The position numbers were made by a program, and so were the translations under genes. The notes under the pieces were generated by a model. It did not search any database and was not told where the DNA came from. It saw nothing but the letters and a program-made list of their open reading frames with translations. Source: Eustoma russellianum (Eukaryota; Streptophyta; Magnoliopsida; Gentianales; Gentianaceae). From it: a stretch of 64,000 bases of DNA. The stretch is taken from NCBI GenBank assembly GCA_036186865.1, contig AP025062.1, forward strand, positions 13,951,241-14,015,240. The letters are read 5' to 3'. Numbering within the stretch: the first letter of the stretch is position 1; every line of letters begins with the position of its first letter. Of the stretch, positions 42,723-54,259 are shown piece after piece.

Positions 42723-42801
42723 CTGGGACAATTTGTAATTCTAGTAGGGAATACTAAACACGCATAGAATAACAATACTTAAATTGCATAATTAAATATA
42801 C
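42723..42801 (-). other. Candidate intron at the gag/protease boundary of element D (79 bases)
   Basis: Minus strand: GTAGTGACAG|GTATATTTAA ... ATTGTCCCAG|GTGTGATA. Splicing joins 'VLDTPDVVT' to 'GVILLYSIPTNVL' in phase 1, matching ordinary gypsy polyproteins ('VVTG..LV....VLFDSGA'). If retained, the frame reads 8 codons and stops at TAA. Confidence 0.72.
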
Positions 42802-42851
42802 CTGTCACTACGTCGGGGGTATCCAGAACTTTAACATCTGTCGTCACATGC
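42802..42851 (-). pseudogene. Last codons of element D gag
   Basis: Short remnant of gag ('DVKVLDTPDVVT' on the minus strand) between the donor site and the chromovirus array. The array starts at 42852, so D was interrupted in gag. CATGC at 42847-42851 is the candidate target duplication of the array. Confidence 0.55.
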
Positions 42852-43376
42852 TGTAGCGCCCCGCACCCCAGCCTAGCCGGAGACGGTGCGCCCGCCGTAC
42901 TTCACTACGGAGAGTACCAGGTGTCAATCCATATCGTATCTTAGTCCAGAATAAAATCCATAGACTTTCATGCTTACACGTCAACCAGTAAGCAAAACCA
43001 AGGCAGAATAAAAACTTTTAAAATAAAAGCGTCTAAGCAACCATCATTAGTCTTACAACATGTTCATAAAAACATAGAAATCCAAAAGTAAATGTTTCCG
43101 TCATAAAGTCATAATAAGATCATCAATCACTTCCGTCATAGCAGAATTCCTTAAGTCGTCCACCTCTCGCTCTTCTATGGATAAGGAACCCTAGGTTCAT
43201 CTTCGATCCATTCAACCCTATTTCCTGCGGGTTCTGGGAGGAAAAATAAGGAGGTTAGTGACAATGTCACCAGCAAGTAAACTATAAATAATCGTGAATT
43301 AAATGGAAAGTACATACAAGAACCGAACCCCAAAATTCGGTTTAGAAACATACTTGACCTTCCATCCAGTAATAGC

Positions 43377-43455
43377 TCATAACTTATCAAAGATCATAAC
43401 TTATTAAAGATCATAATTTATGAAAGATCATAACTTATTAAAGATCATAACTTAG
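43377..43455. repeat. ~19-base tandem repeats in LTR 1
   Basis: Four to five copies of 'catAACTTATtaaagat' type units; the same array lies at 59790-59890 in LTR 3 with a slightly different unit count. Confidence 0.8.
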
Positions 43456-43624
43456 GGGCTACCAAGTCATAACAGCTTAGTCTAAGTAACATGTACCAAA
43501 TATTCGATGATTTATTAAATGCAACATCCATAAGTATGCACACGTGATGCATCATGATAACAATGAAGATAAATTCTTTCGTTCTTTCTTCCAAAAGATC
43601 ATCGTCAATAAAACAAGAGAGTGT

Positions 43625-43868
43625 TCAGATCTATTCTCTCCGGATCTGAGGCGGTCATATTCTTCTCTTCGAATCTATTATTTCCGGATTCGAAAACGGT
43701 CACATCATCAATCATAATAATCAGGTCTATTCTCTCCAGGCCTGTACGGTCATAATCGTCATAATCAGGTCTATTCTCTACGGGCCTGAACGGTCATAAT
43801 CATAGTTAGGTCTATTCTCTCTGGGTCTGAACGGTCATTATCATCAGATCAATTAACCCTGGATCTGG
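43625..43868. repeat. Stem-loop repeat array in LTR 1
   Basis: Six imperfect ~38-45-base units, each with a short inverted repeat around a conserved loop 'tattctctcc'. Examples are TCAGATC/GATCTGA at 43625-43649 and TTCGAATC/GATTCGAA at 43668-43694. Units are separated by 'cggtcataatcat'. Stem sequence differs between units while several remain self-complementary. Confidence 0.7.
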
Positions 43869-46156
43869 AGCTGATCCTGCTAGCCAGAAACATACGGTAC
43901 CGATGGAAAGCGTTCTTTTTAAAAAACGGAAATCTTTTCTTTAAAACGCCTTTTCATCATTCTTTCTCATACAACTAATTTCATAAATCATGTAAATGAA
44001 GATGATACAATGTATGACGTGCACTATGCAATTTGTGACAAAATGCGTCGCATACGTACATGTATGTTCTTGTTCTTTAGACTGGAAAAATTTCCAGATT
44101 TATCATTCTGTTCGTGCGGCCTAGAATCCTCATATTTTCGGCCCATCATCATGATTTCTTATCGTACATACGCATAAGGGTGTTTTATCCATTCGCCATA
44201 TAATTTTCGTAATGTTACAAGACATGTAAGACCCTTAAATTATTTAATTACCAAACAAGGTACTGCTGAAATTCAGCAGTGCAGTACCCTTCTTTTACCT
44301 TTCTTTTAAGACCATTAAGTCTCATATAATTTGGGCCAACACCTGAAAAATACTGTAGACATACCAATAATTAATGATCATAAGCCCAAACCATACCAAT
44401 AAGTCTAAGCCCACAAGAATAAAGCCCCACAACTAATTCTTTAGTTCTGCCAAATTTCCAGATTAGTAATACCCACTTAACTTCAGTGATTACCCCTTAA
44501 AATAATAATTCTAAGCTAATTGATTTACATGGACACGCTCACATATGTCCTAAGTAATTTCCATAAAAATTTCACAGCATTATAATAACTTTAAAGGGTT
44601 CATTTATTCACTTATCCCAAAACGGGTACATGCTGATTTTTGGAATGACCAGTTTTACTACGAATTTTATTGTGACCAAACCGTAAGTTCTTTTTCGGAA
44701 ATTCCAACTCTCCAATTTAGTAAACACATAGGGATAGCATTCTACCGAAAATCAGCCTATTTTCATATTTTGAAGGTCCATTTTTGGGTCAATCAATACA
44801 TCACTTAATATCTGTCCAGTCCAGTATTTCCAGCTTGACCAGTTTTACTAAAAATTCCATTAAAAATAAACCATAACTTATTTTACCAAACTTCCAACTC
44901 TCATATTTACTACACACATAGGGATAATATCATACCGAAAATTATCTTAATTTCTCACTTCTAAGATCCATTTCCAGGTCATAAAAAACGTCATATTATT
45001 CTGCCATGTTCCAGTAATTTCTATTCTTGTCACTTTTCCTTACTAAAGGTGTTCCAACTTGAATTATTCTTCATAAAAAACTTACTAGTCATCAAATACA
45101 CTTCTTAGCATAAATTTTATAGGTCCTAAGGCATACTAAAGGTCATCTACAAATCACTTCAAAAACAGTTTGAGGGTTACACATAACACACCTCGATCTT
45201 GCATCTTTTGTTCATAACAAAATCTATTCTTGGTATTATTAGTGTATACGGACCATACCCCAAAACAGCCCGTCTCATACACATGCAAGGGCTTAAATCT
45301 TATTTCCATAATGGAACATATTATACCAAAGTCATAAAGCATACATCTTGTACACATCCTTTACCCCACAAGTTACAATCTATCACAAGAACCACATTTA
45401 TCCCTCATTTTCATCCAACCGTCCCCCTTACACGTCAAAGAATAAAACTTTGCCACATTCATCTTAGATTAACATCATATTAATACTTAAAAAGAGCAAA
45501 GAATCCACCTTTGAAGAAAAATCTCATACATGCAAGCCACTTATCTTAGAAACCGAAAGTTTCATGCTTCAAACTTATCATTTCACATCTAAGATTAAAA
45601 CTTAGTAACATCTAGACATTCAAGCATATACTTTCACACACAAGCCATGAGTATTTATAGAGTACTTGCCTTTTTCAAACTTACACCTTTCCTTAGCTTG
45701 GGATTTGTATGGAATGAGTGAAGCCTTCCTCCTCTTTACTACATATACCCCACGGTTTTGGGGAAAAATAACAAACATTAGCTTTTATCTCATGTAAAAG
45801 ATAGAGCTAAATGGAGGCTTAGATAGACTAACCAAGATGGAGCTTGAATGGTGTTAAAATCTCTTAAGAAACTAGCACCTCTTAAAACCTTGAAAGCTTG
45901 GACCTAGGGACCATGGAGGTCACGGTTTTTGAGTCAAAAGAGTAGCAAGGTGAGCTTCACTCTATGAAAAATATATAAATTCTCTTAAAGAGTTGAGGAT
46001 ATACTCACCTAGGACAACTTGAACTTGGATGAATCCTAAACTTTCTTGGCTCAACTTTGGTCGTGTGCCTTGAGGGAAAAAGAGGGAAAGTTTCTTGTGA
46101 ATTCTTGAGGGTTGATGTTAGGGTTTCTTGGAGAGAATTTCTTTTACTAGGCTATG

Positions 46157-46161
46157 GTTTA
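46157..46161. other. Left target-site duplication of the solo LTR
   Basis: GTTTA; the same GTTTA follows the solo LTR at 49213-49217. LTRs 2 and 3 show the uninterrupted site 'ctatggtttagccgt' at about 53441 and 62580. Confidence 0.92.
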
Positions 46162-49100
46162 TATAGAGATAAAGGGGTTTGAGTGATTTCAAAATACATG
46201 ATTTAAACATGCATGACATATTGCATAAAAACGTGCATGACATAAACGTGCATGACATATTGCGTAAAACTTTCCTTATATAGTTCATATATAATGTTGT
46301 CGTACTAACGAGCCATGAAGCATTAAAGCTTACATCAAAAGGCAAACATTTGTTGTGTTTATACTATTTTCAGGTGCCACCATTAATGAAATAAACTAGT
46401 TCATTAAGTGAAGTACTCAGTTAATTAAACTAAGTAGTTCATTAAAGGAAGCTACATTTGGACAAAGCACAAAGGCAACAAGACTAAGAAAGGAAAGTCT
46501 CCTCCTCCTCCTTTCACCACATATATACACGCCTACATATATATAGATATATATATTTTCAGATTTTTTTAAAAAAGGCACATACACACATATTCCAACG
46601 TACTACCGACACGTTATATATTTTACGTACGTACGTTAACGTCACACCACCATACTAAAATCATATTTATGAGTATATTCAGGTCTTATATCATATGATA
46701 TAAGTCATGGTGTTGACAAATTAAATACGACACGTTAAAAGGTTCTAAACCGAAAATTGTCGTATCGGGCGAATACCGAAACTTCGCCAACGTGTCACGT
46801 ACTTGCCATAAATAGATGGCCAGCCCTTGCACCTCAAAAATCTCTATAATTTCCGTGGTCCACATGTTATTTCCAGCCATAAAATCATTCCATGTTGGCA
46901 CACACAAATCACCCCAATTTAAGGCCAAATTGTGGAGATTCCAATTTCAATTTTGTCACATGTCTAGGCGCCACTTTAATCAGCCTTATAAGCTGAATAT
47001 TAAAGTTTATTTTATGTATATTATGTGTAACATAATATATATAACATGTGCAAAATGTTGGAATTTAATTAGAGAAAAATCGGGTAATCGATAAACATCG
47101 AAAATTCGGTTTTCTACGCACACAACACATGGAACGTTTTTGGCACATCATACGACATGTATCTAGACACTTTTTACATATGTCATACATCTTAAAGTGT
47201 TCTAGAAAATTAAATTAAGGGCTGATTGGAATATGCCATGTGTGTATTATTAAATGTGCACTATTTTACAAAGTTTGCAAAAATAAAATTCAGCACATGT
47301 ATATGCATATCATACACGCCTATACAGCTGAAATGGAGCATATGTGGAGCCTCTTTGGCATATTGATTGGTCAAGAATCAAGCATACAAGATTGGTGACT
47401 TAAAGAAAGAAGCTACAAAAGGTAATGTTTCAAATTTTATCTCATTTGTAACAGATGCTGAAAATTTTAGCATGTGCACAAAGAGCTGGCCGATTTTCTT
47501 CTCCAAATGAGCTATATTATTGTGTCTTGAAACATGTGATTAATTGGAAGAAGAATTGGAAGTAATTTGAATAAGATATGAATTCATAAATTTTGATATT
47601 TTGAATATCACACATGCTGAAAATTTCAGCATGTGTGTGAATGTACCTAGGCGATTTCTTGGCCATGTTAGTGTCCAATTTCATTTCCAAAATTAATGAG
47701 AATATTGGCTACTAATTGGTGATTTATTTTAAGAGAAAAATCAAAGAAAATTTGGTAGTAATTTGAATTAAAGAACCATGTATCACATGATGAAATTTCA
47801 GCATGTCAAGTTCTACTAATGGCCGATTTTCTCACCATGTTTGGAGAAATATTATCTTGCTTGATTTGGGTGATAATCTTATGAGTTATGGCAACTATTT
47901 TATGTTGATTTTGGCACATGTTTTTAGTGGAATTCTCAGATTTTCCAAGTCATCAAATGATGACAACATTCAACCAATCAATGAGTGCCAAGTAAGCAAA
48001 AGTTAAATGATCATCCAATGAGAAGGTGCCAAGTAAGCAAGATTATGTCACAATGATGCCACATATTCTCCCAAGGACTTAGAAGATAATTTTCAAGAGG
48101 GGAAGGCACCAAAGGGGGCGGCCAAGATATGTTAAAAAGGGAAGGAAGAAGAGCAAAACAAGAACAAGAACAAGAGTTGCAAATTCAAAGATCAAAAGTG
48201 TTCTAGCCTTCTTCTTCTACACTCTCTTTTTTTCTTCTTCCTAAAAGCCTATTGCACTTACATTGATATTCTTGAATAGGCTTATCTTAGACCGCCACAC
48301 ATTCTTTATCTTTGTAAAAGATTGATCAAGGTGTGATCAATCTTCAATCTTGCAAGGTGGTGGTGTTCGTGCGTATTGTATTCATCATACAAGGTTTGTA
48401 AAGGGTTGGAGTTGGTGTGTAACTCCATCAACCCTGTGGTAAGGTGTATTTGTGTTGTGTGATTAGTGTGAACCAAGGAAGGTGTTCCTCAAAGACTGGA
48501 GTGGGTTGTTTATAACCGAACCAGTATAAAATTCTTGGTGTCATTTACTTTTAGCACTGATTTTCTGTTTCAGCACTGTTTACTGTTTTTATTCACGTTT
48601 GTAAAAATAGTAAACGAATTTTAAAAATCATGAAACTTTCAGGAAACATAGCCACACGTTCTAGGGTTCTTTTGGCACAAGTTTCAACCCATTTGGACAA
48701 GTATAAGTCATCCAAACGTCTAAAGTTCTGAGACTAGTGCAGTCTGATTTGCAGGCTTGCAAAGGTTGAGACTTTGATTGTATTGGACTAACTTCCCAAA
48801 ATAAGTTTTCAAAACTGTTTCAATCCATTTAAATAAAACATATAAGGGGTTAGTGGTTAAAATTTCAGAGCATTTGGAGTTACGTACAAATTGGAATAAA
48901 TTTTTTAAATTAGTCTACCGTTTCTGGCAGATTCGCGCAATCTGACCACCAACGATTTTTAAAGGGGTTAGAGGTTGAATTTTGATCTGAAATTTTTAGG
49001 AGATACTCATAACATCCGATTCTAAGTTCTCTCAAAATTTTAGAATTTTTGAAGACCTGCAACCTAGTTTTCAAAACGTTTTAAAACTAGTCCTGAAAAC

Positions 49101-49212
49101 AGAAACTGTTTTCAGAAGTTGGGTTTTTGGTTCAAACTAATTTTAGAACTCACATTTTCCGCACCCAATATTCAACCCTCCCCCCTTCTAGTGGTGCCTT
49201 GCAGATCCTACA
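46162..49212 (+). repeat. Solo SIRE-like copia LTR
   Basis: A 3051-base LTR with no internal region, flanked by GTTTA and matching the LTR at 31385-33892 over its length. It starts TATAGAGATAAAGG (canonical TG mutated to TA) and ends GATCCTACA. It contains 'gaaccagtataaaattcttgg' near 48518 and the terminal 'ttcaaccctccccccttcta'. Solo LTRs arise by recombination between the two LTRs of an element. No coding sequence. Confidence 0.92.
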
Positions 49213-49299
49213 GTTTAGCCGTTGGGAATCAAGAGGGTATAAGGGGGTTACCATGGTATGGTTAGATTAATTAACTTTAGTTACTTTAGCTAATTAAGG

Positions 49300-49319
49300 T
49301 TACTTTAATGCAACTACAG
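49300..49319. repeat. Single 20-base minisatellite unit in LTR 1
   Basis: One copy of TTACTTTAATGCAACTACAG; LTR 2 has four and LTR 3 has three copies of this unit. Confidence 0.8.
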
Positions 49320-49871
49320 TTACTTTAAGGGTTAACTTGAGTTACTTTAACCTTGTGGTTAATATAAAGTAACCATGGTAAGATTTTGAAATTCTCCTTG
49401 GTTAACCATAGAGGGATCCGGCGGTTTCGGGCCTTAAGTAACCTTTTTCTTAATTGTTTTTCCCTTTTCTCTTCCTAAAATATAATTAGGAAAAATTATG
49501 ATTCTTCTTGGACTCATGGGGCCGAAACCTTGTGAGAGTTTGGGAAACATTGCCCACTACTTAAAATTGTTAAACTGCTATTTGGGCTTATTTAAAGATG
49601 GCCCTCAAGATTATCCTTCTTGAAATTTTGAGAAATCTTCTAAGGCCCTCTTTATGCATTGTGGCCGAAATCTCCTAGGCCCTTGGGGGTGAATTGACCA
49701 CTTCACATAGTCCACAATTCATGTCTAAATTAGCATACAATATTTTCCTTAACACAAATCTAATTAAAGAAGTAATCATAAAACTAAATAAATGGTACTT
49801 GAAGATGCAACTTTTCATAGATTCACTTAGACAAGTCTCAAGTACAATGTGATCTCTAGTTAGGTACAACA

Positions 49872-49884
49872 TCCTCCCCCTCTT
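49872..49884 (-). other. Polypurine tract of internal region B
   Basis: Minus strand AAGAGGGGGAGGA, then the LTR start TGTTGTACC. Confidence 0.8.
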
Positions 49885-49916
49885 ATTACAAGTTTCATCC
49901 TCGAAACTTGAGAGCG

Positions 49917-51999
49917 CTAATCAAAAAGGTGAGGGTACAGGTTCTTCATGCTTTCTTCCATATCCCAAGTGGCTTCATCAAAAGTGTGGTGCTTCCATTG
50001 CACCTTAACCATAGGAATAGATCGTTTCCTCAGAACCTTTTCCTTGCGATTAACAATCCTTTCTGGTTCTTCTACGTATGTTGCGTCGGCTTCAACTTTC
50101 AAGGGTTGCTCCTCAATGATATGACTAGGCTCGTGTACATACCGACGAAGCTGAGATACATAAAATACATCGTGTAGTTGAGATAGTGATGGCGGTAGTG
50201 CTAGCTGATAAGCGACTTCTCCAATCCTCTCAAGAATTTCGTATGGTCCAACAAACCTGGGGCTTAATTTTCCCTTAACGCCAAATCTCTTAACTCCTTT
50301 TGATGGTGACACTTTCAAGAACACCTTTTCCCCAGCTTGAAATTCCAAGGGTCGCCGCTTCTCATCTGCCCAAATCTTGCTTCTATCTTGGGCTGCTTGT
50401 AACCTTTGTTTGATAATCATTAATTTCTCTCGCGTTTGTTGTATTAGGTCAGGTCCTGTGAAAACCTTCTCTCCGATTTCATCCTAGTAAAGTGGAGAGC
50501 GGCATTTTCTTCCATAGAGTGCTTCATACGGAGCCATCCCTATGGATCGATGGTAACTATTATTATAAGAGAACTCCACTAGTTTGAGACTCTTGTCCCA
50601 ACTTCCTCCAAATTCAAGTATGCAAGCTCGCATCATATCTTCCATTGTTTGGATGGTTCTCTCCCAACTCCGTGATTTGTCTTTTCATGCCATGCCACCA
50701 AAATCTTTGTTTTAGGTCTTGGTACATCTTGTTGGCTTCAGGATGGATAGACAATCGTGTATTATGAGCTTCACGAAGAATTTCGTTCCTTATATCATCG
50801 TCATTGGGTATGCACAGTCTTCCTCGGAACCACAAACTATTATCATTCCTGACCTCAAACTCCTCAGATGGTTTCGTTTTCAATCTGTCTTTCGTTTTCT
50901 TTAAAGTTTCATCCCCCTCTTGAACCTCTTTAATCTTGTAAATCAGCAAGGGGATCAATACCAATTTTGCGAGCATGCCCTCAATGGAGTCCACCTCCTC
51001 AAGATCAAATTCTTCCATATCACGTTGCAGAGGTGGTTCGTGGATGGCTTGTCTTTCTACTCAGAGCGTCGTCTACTTTATTGGCTTTTCCCAGATGATA
51101 CTGAACAGAAAGGTCATAGTTCTTCATCAATTCTAGCCATCTGTGTTGTCGCATATTTAATTCTTTTTGGGTGAAGAGGTACTTAAGGCTCTTGTGATCT
51201 GTGAAGATTTCGCACCTCTCACCGTACAAATAATGTCTCTATATTTTTAGGGCAAAGACGACAACTGCTAATTCAAGGTCATGCACCGGCCAATTTTGTT
51301 CAAATGGTTTTAGATGTCTATATGCATACGCAATCACTCGATCTTTCTGCATCGGTACACATTCAAGTCCATTCTTAGAGGCATCACTATACACTACAAA
51401 ATTTTCACCCGGAATAGGTTGTGCCAAAACTAGGAGAGAAGTTCACAATCTGAGGTCCATTCCAACTTGGTTTTCTTCTGTGTCAAACGGGTAAGAGGCA
51501 TGACAATTCGAGAAAACCCCTCAACAAACTTACTATAGTAGCCGGCGAGACCGAGAAAACACCGTACTTCTATAACGTTGGTCGGCCTTGGCCACTCTGT
51601 AATTGCCTCGATTTTCTTGGGATCTACGGATATACCATCTTCAGATATCACGTGTCCCAAAAATACTACACTGCAAAGCCAGAATTCGCATTTACTAAAT
51701 TTAGCATACAGTTGTTTTTCCCGTAGGATGTCGAGGACAGTCCTTAAATGGGTCATATGGGTCTCTTCATCAGGTGAGTAGATCAAGATATCGTCAATGA
51801 AGACTACCACTAACTTGTCCAGTTGCTCTTGAAATACTCGATTCAATAGATCCATAAACGCCGCAGGGGCGTTGGTCAGTCCGAATGGCATTACAAGAAA
51901 TTTGTAATGTCCATAACGGGTCCTGAACGCAGTTTTTGGGACATCCTCAGCTTTGATCTTCAATTGATAGTATCCCAAGCGAAGATCAATTTTACTGAA
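49917..51999 (-). pseudogene. Chromovirus B: truncated pol (RT to chromodomain)
   Basis: Minus strand: RT from 'KIDLRLGYYQLKI' with catalytic FIDDILIYS, RNase H ('VYSDASKNGL', 'HDLELAVVVFAL', 'DHKSLKYLFTQKELNMRQ'), integrase N-terminus ('EAHNTRLSIH'), integrase C-terminus ('FRGVKGKLSPRFVGPYEIL'-like block at about 50250) and a chromodomain ('RIVNRKEKVLRKRSIPMVKV', 'HHTFDEATWDMEE'). Gag, protease and early RT are gone. About 390 bases of integrase core, including catalytic residues, are deleted at about 50665. Stops near 51236, 51428 and 50485. Confidence 0.9.
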
Positions 52000-54213
52000 A
52001 ATTCCAACTCGCCGACTTAGTAAACACATAGGGCTAGCATCCTACCAAAAATCAGCCCATTTTCATATTTATAAGGTCCATTTTCGGGTCAATCAATACA
52101 TCACTTAAAATCTGTCTAGTCCAGTAATTCCAGCTTGACCAGTTTTACTAAAAATTCCATTAAAAATAAACCATAATTTCTTTTACCAAAATTCCACCTC
52201 GCATATTTACTACACACATAGAGCTTATATCATACAGAAAACTAGCTTAATTGCTCACTTCTAAGATGCATTTCCAGGTCATACAAAACGTCACATTATT
52301 CAGCCCTGTTCCAGCAATTTCCATTCTTGTCACTTTTCCTTACTAAAGGTGTTCCAACTTGAATTATTCTTCATAAATAACTTACTAGTCATCAAATATA
52401 CTTCTTAGCATAAATTTTACAGGTCCTAAGGCATGCTAAAGGTCATCTACAAATCACTTCAAAAACAGTTTGAGGGTTACACATAACACACCTTGATCTT
52501 GCACCTTTTGTTCATAATAAAATCTATTCTTGGTATTATTAGTGTATACGTACCATACCCCGAAACAGCCCGCCTCATACACATGCAAGAGCTTAAATCT
52601 TATTTCCATAATTGAACATATTACACCAAAGTCATAAAGCATACATCTTGTACACATCCTTTACCCCACAAGTTACAATCTATCACAAGAACCACATTTA
52701 TCCCTCATTTTGATCCAACCGTCCCCCTTACATGTGAAAGAATAAAACTTTGCCACATTCATCTTAGATTAACATCATATTCATACTTAAAAAGAGCAAA
52801 GAATCCACCTTTGAAGAAAAATCTCATACATGCAAGCCACTTATCTTAGAAACCGAAAGTTTCATGCTTCAAACTTATCATTTCACATCTAAGATTAAAA
52901 CTTAGTAACATCTAGACATTCAAGCATATACTTTCACACACAAGCCATGAGTATTTATAGAGTACTTGCCTTTTTCAAACTTACACCTTTCCTTAGCTTG
53001 GGATGTGTATGGAATGAGTGAAGTCTTCCTCCTCTTTACTACATATACCCCACGGTTTTGGGGAAAAATAACAAACATTAGCTTTTATCTCATGCAAAAG
53101 ATAGAGCTAAATGGAGGCTTTGATTGACTTACCAAGATGGAGCTTGAATGCTGTTAAAATCTCTTAAGAAACTAGCACCTCTTAAAAGCTTGAAAGCTTG
53201 GACCTAGGGACCATGGAGGTCACGGTTTTTGAGTCAAAAGAGTAGCAAGGTGAGCTTCACTATATGAAAAATATATATAAATTCTCTTAAAGAGTTGAGG
53301 ATATACTCACATAGGACAACTTGAACTTGGATGAATCCTAAACTTTCTTGGCTCAACTTTGGCCGTGTGCCTTGAGGGAAAAAGAGGGAAAGTTAGGGTT
53401 GATGTTAGGGTTTCTTGGAGAGAATTTCTTTTACTAGGCTATGGTTTAGCCGTTGGGAATCAAGAGGGGATAAGGGGGTTACCATGGTATGGTTAGGTTA
53501 ATTAACTTTAGTTACTTTAGCTAATCAAGGTTACTTTAATGCAACTAGAGTTACTTTAATGCAACTAGAGTTACTATAATACAACTAGAGTTACTTTAAT
53601 GCAACTAGAGTTACTTTAAGGGTTAAATTGAGTTACTTTAACCTTGTGGTTAATATAAAGTAACCATGGTAAGATTTTGAAATTCTCCTTGGTTAACCAT
53701 AGAGGGATCCGGCGGGTTGGGGCCTTAAGTAACCCTTACCATGCCTAATTCTCTTTTAATGAAAAGCTAAGTGGGTAGTTGCCCCCTTTTTCTTAATTAT
53801 TTTCCCCTTTTCTCTTCCTAAAATATAATTAGGAAAATTATGATTCTTCTTGGACTCATGGGGCCGAAACCTTGTGAGAGTTTGGAAAACATTGCCCACT
53901 ACTTAAAATTGTTAAATTGCTATTTGGGCTTATTTAAAGATGGCCCTCAAGATTATCCTTCTTGAAATTTTGAAAAATCTTCTAACGCCCTCTTTATGCC
54001 TTGTGACCGAAATCTCCTAGGCCTTTGGGGGTGAATTGGCCACTTCACATAGTCCACAATTCATGTTTGAATTATCATACAATATTTTCCTTAACACAAA
54101 TCTAATTAAAGCAGTAATCATAAAACTAAATAAATGGTACTTGAAGATGCAACTTTTCATAGATTCACTTGGACAAGTCTCAAGTACAATGTGATCTCTT
54201 GTTAGGTACAACA
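52000..54213 (-). repeat. Chromovirus LTR 2, truncated
   Basis: Matches LTR 3 from about 61134 to 63335 and LTR 1 likewise, but lacks the remaining ~1.86 kb (the minus-strand 3' part with terminus and hairpin array). It joins pol of B at 51997-52004 through the shared 'gaaa.ttcc'. It holds four 20-base minisatellite units. It serves as the 3' LTR of element A. Confidence 0.88.
53531..53610. repeat. Four-copy 20-base minisatellite in LTR 2
   Basis: TTACTTTAATGCAACTAGAG repeated four times, the third copy with two changes. Confidence 0.9.
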
Positions 54214-54228
54214 TCCTCCCCCCTCTTA
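54214..54228 (-). other. Polypurine tract of element A
   Basis: Minus strand AAGAGGGGGGAGGA next to the LTR start TGTTGTACC. Confidence 0.82.
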
Positions 54229-54259
54229 TTACAAGTTTTGTCCTCGAAACTCGAGAGCG

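Larger units (their letters stand above)
42852..49871 (-). repeat. Chromovirus LTR 1, with a nested solo copia LTR
   Basis: Plus-strand left end TGTAGCGCCCCGCACC, right end GGTACAACA (minus-strand LTR start TGTTGTACC after a purine tract). About 3.96 kb once the 3051-base solo LTR and one GTTTA are removed. Collinear with LTR 3 (59271-63335). Non-coding: short frames such as 45154-45357 recur in all three LTRs only because the LTRs are copies. Serves as 3' LTR of internal region B. Confidence 0.88.

Noticed and set aside
45154..45357. Frame repeated at 52454-52657 and 61587-61790 with conserved peptide 'MCTRCMLYDFG'
   Set aside because: The three frames are in the three copies of the chromovirus LTR; no domain, no start context, and the LTR is otherwise non-coding.
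49675..49872. Frame repeated at 54017-54214 and 63139-63336 ('MLYLTRDHIVLETC...')
   Set aside because: It starts at the LTR terminus and is repeated only because the LTRs are copies; it would lie in U3.
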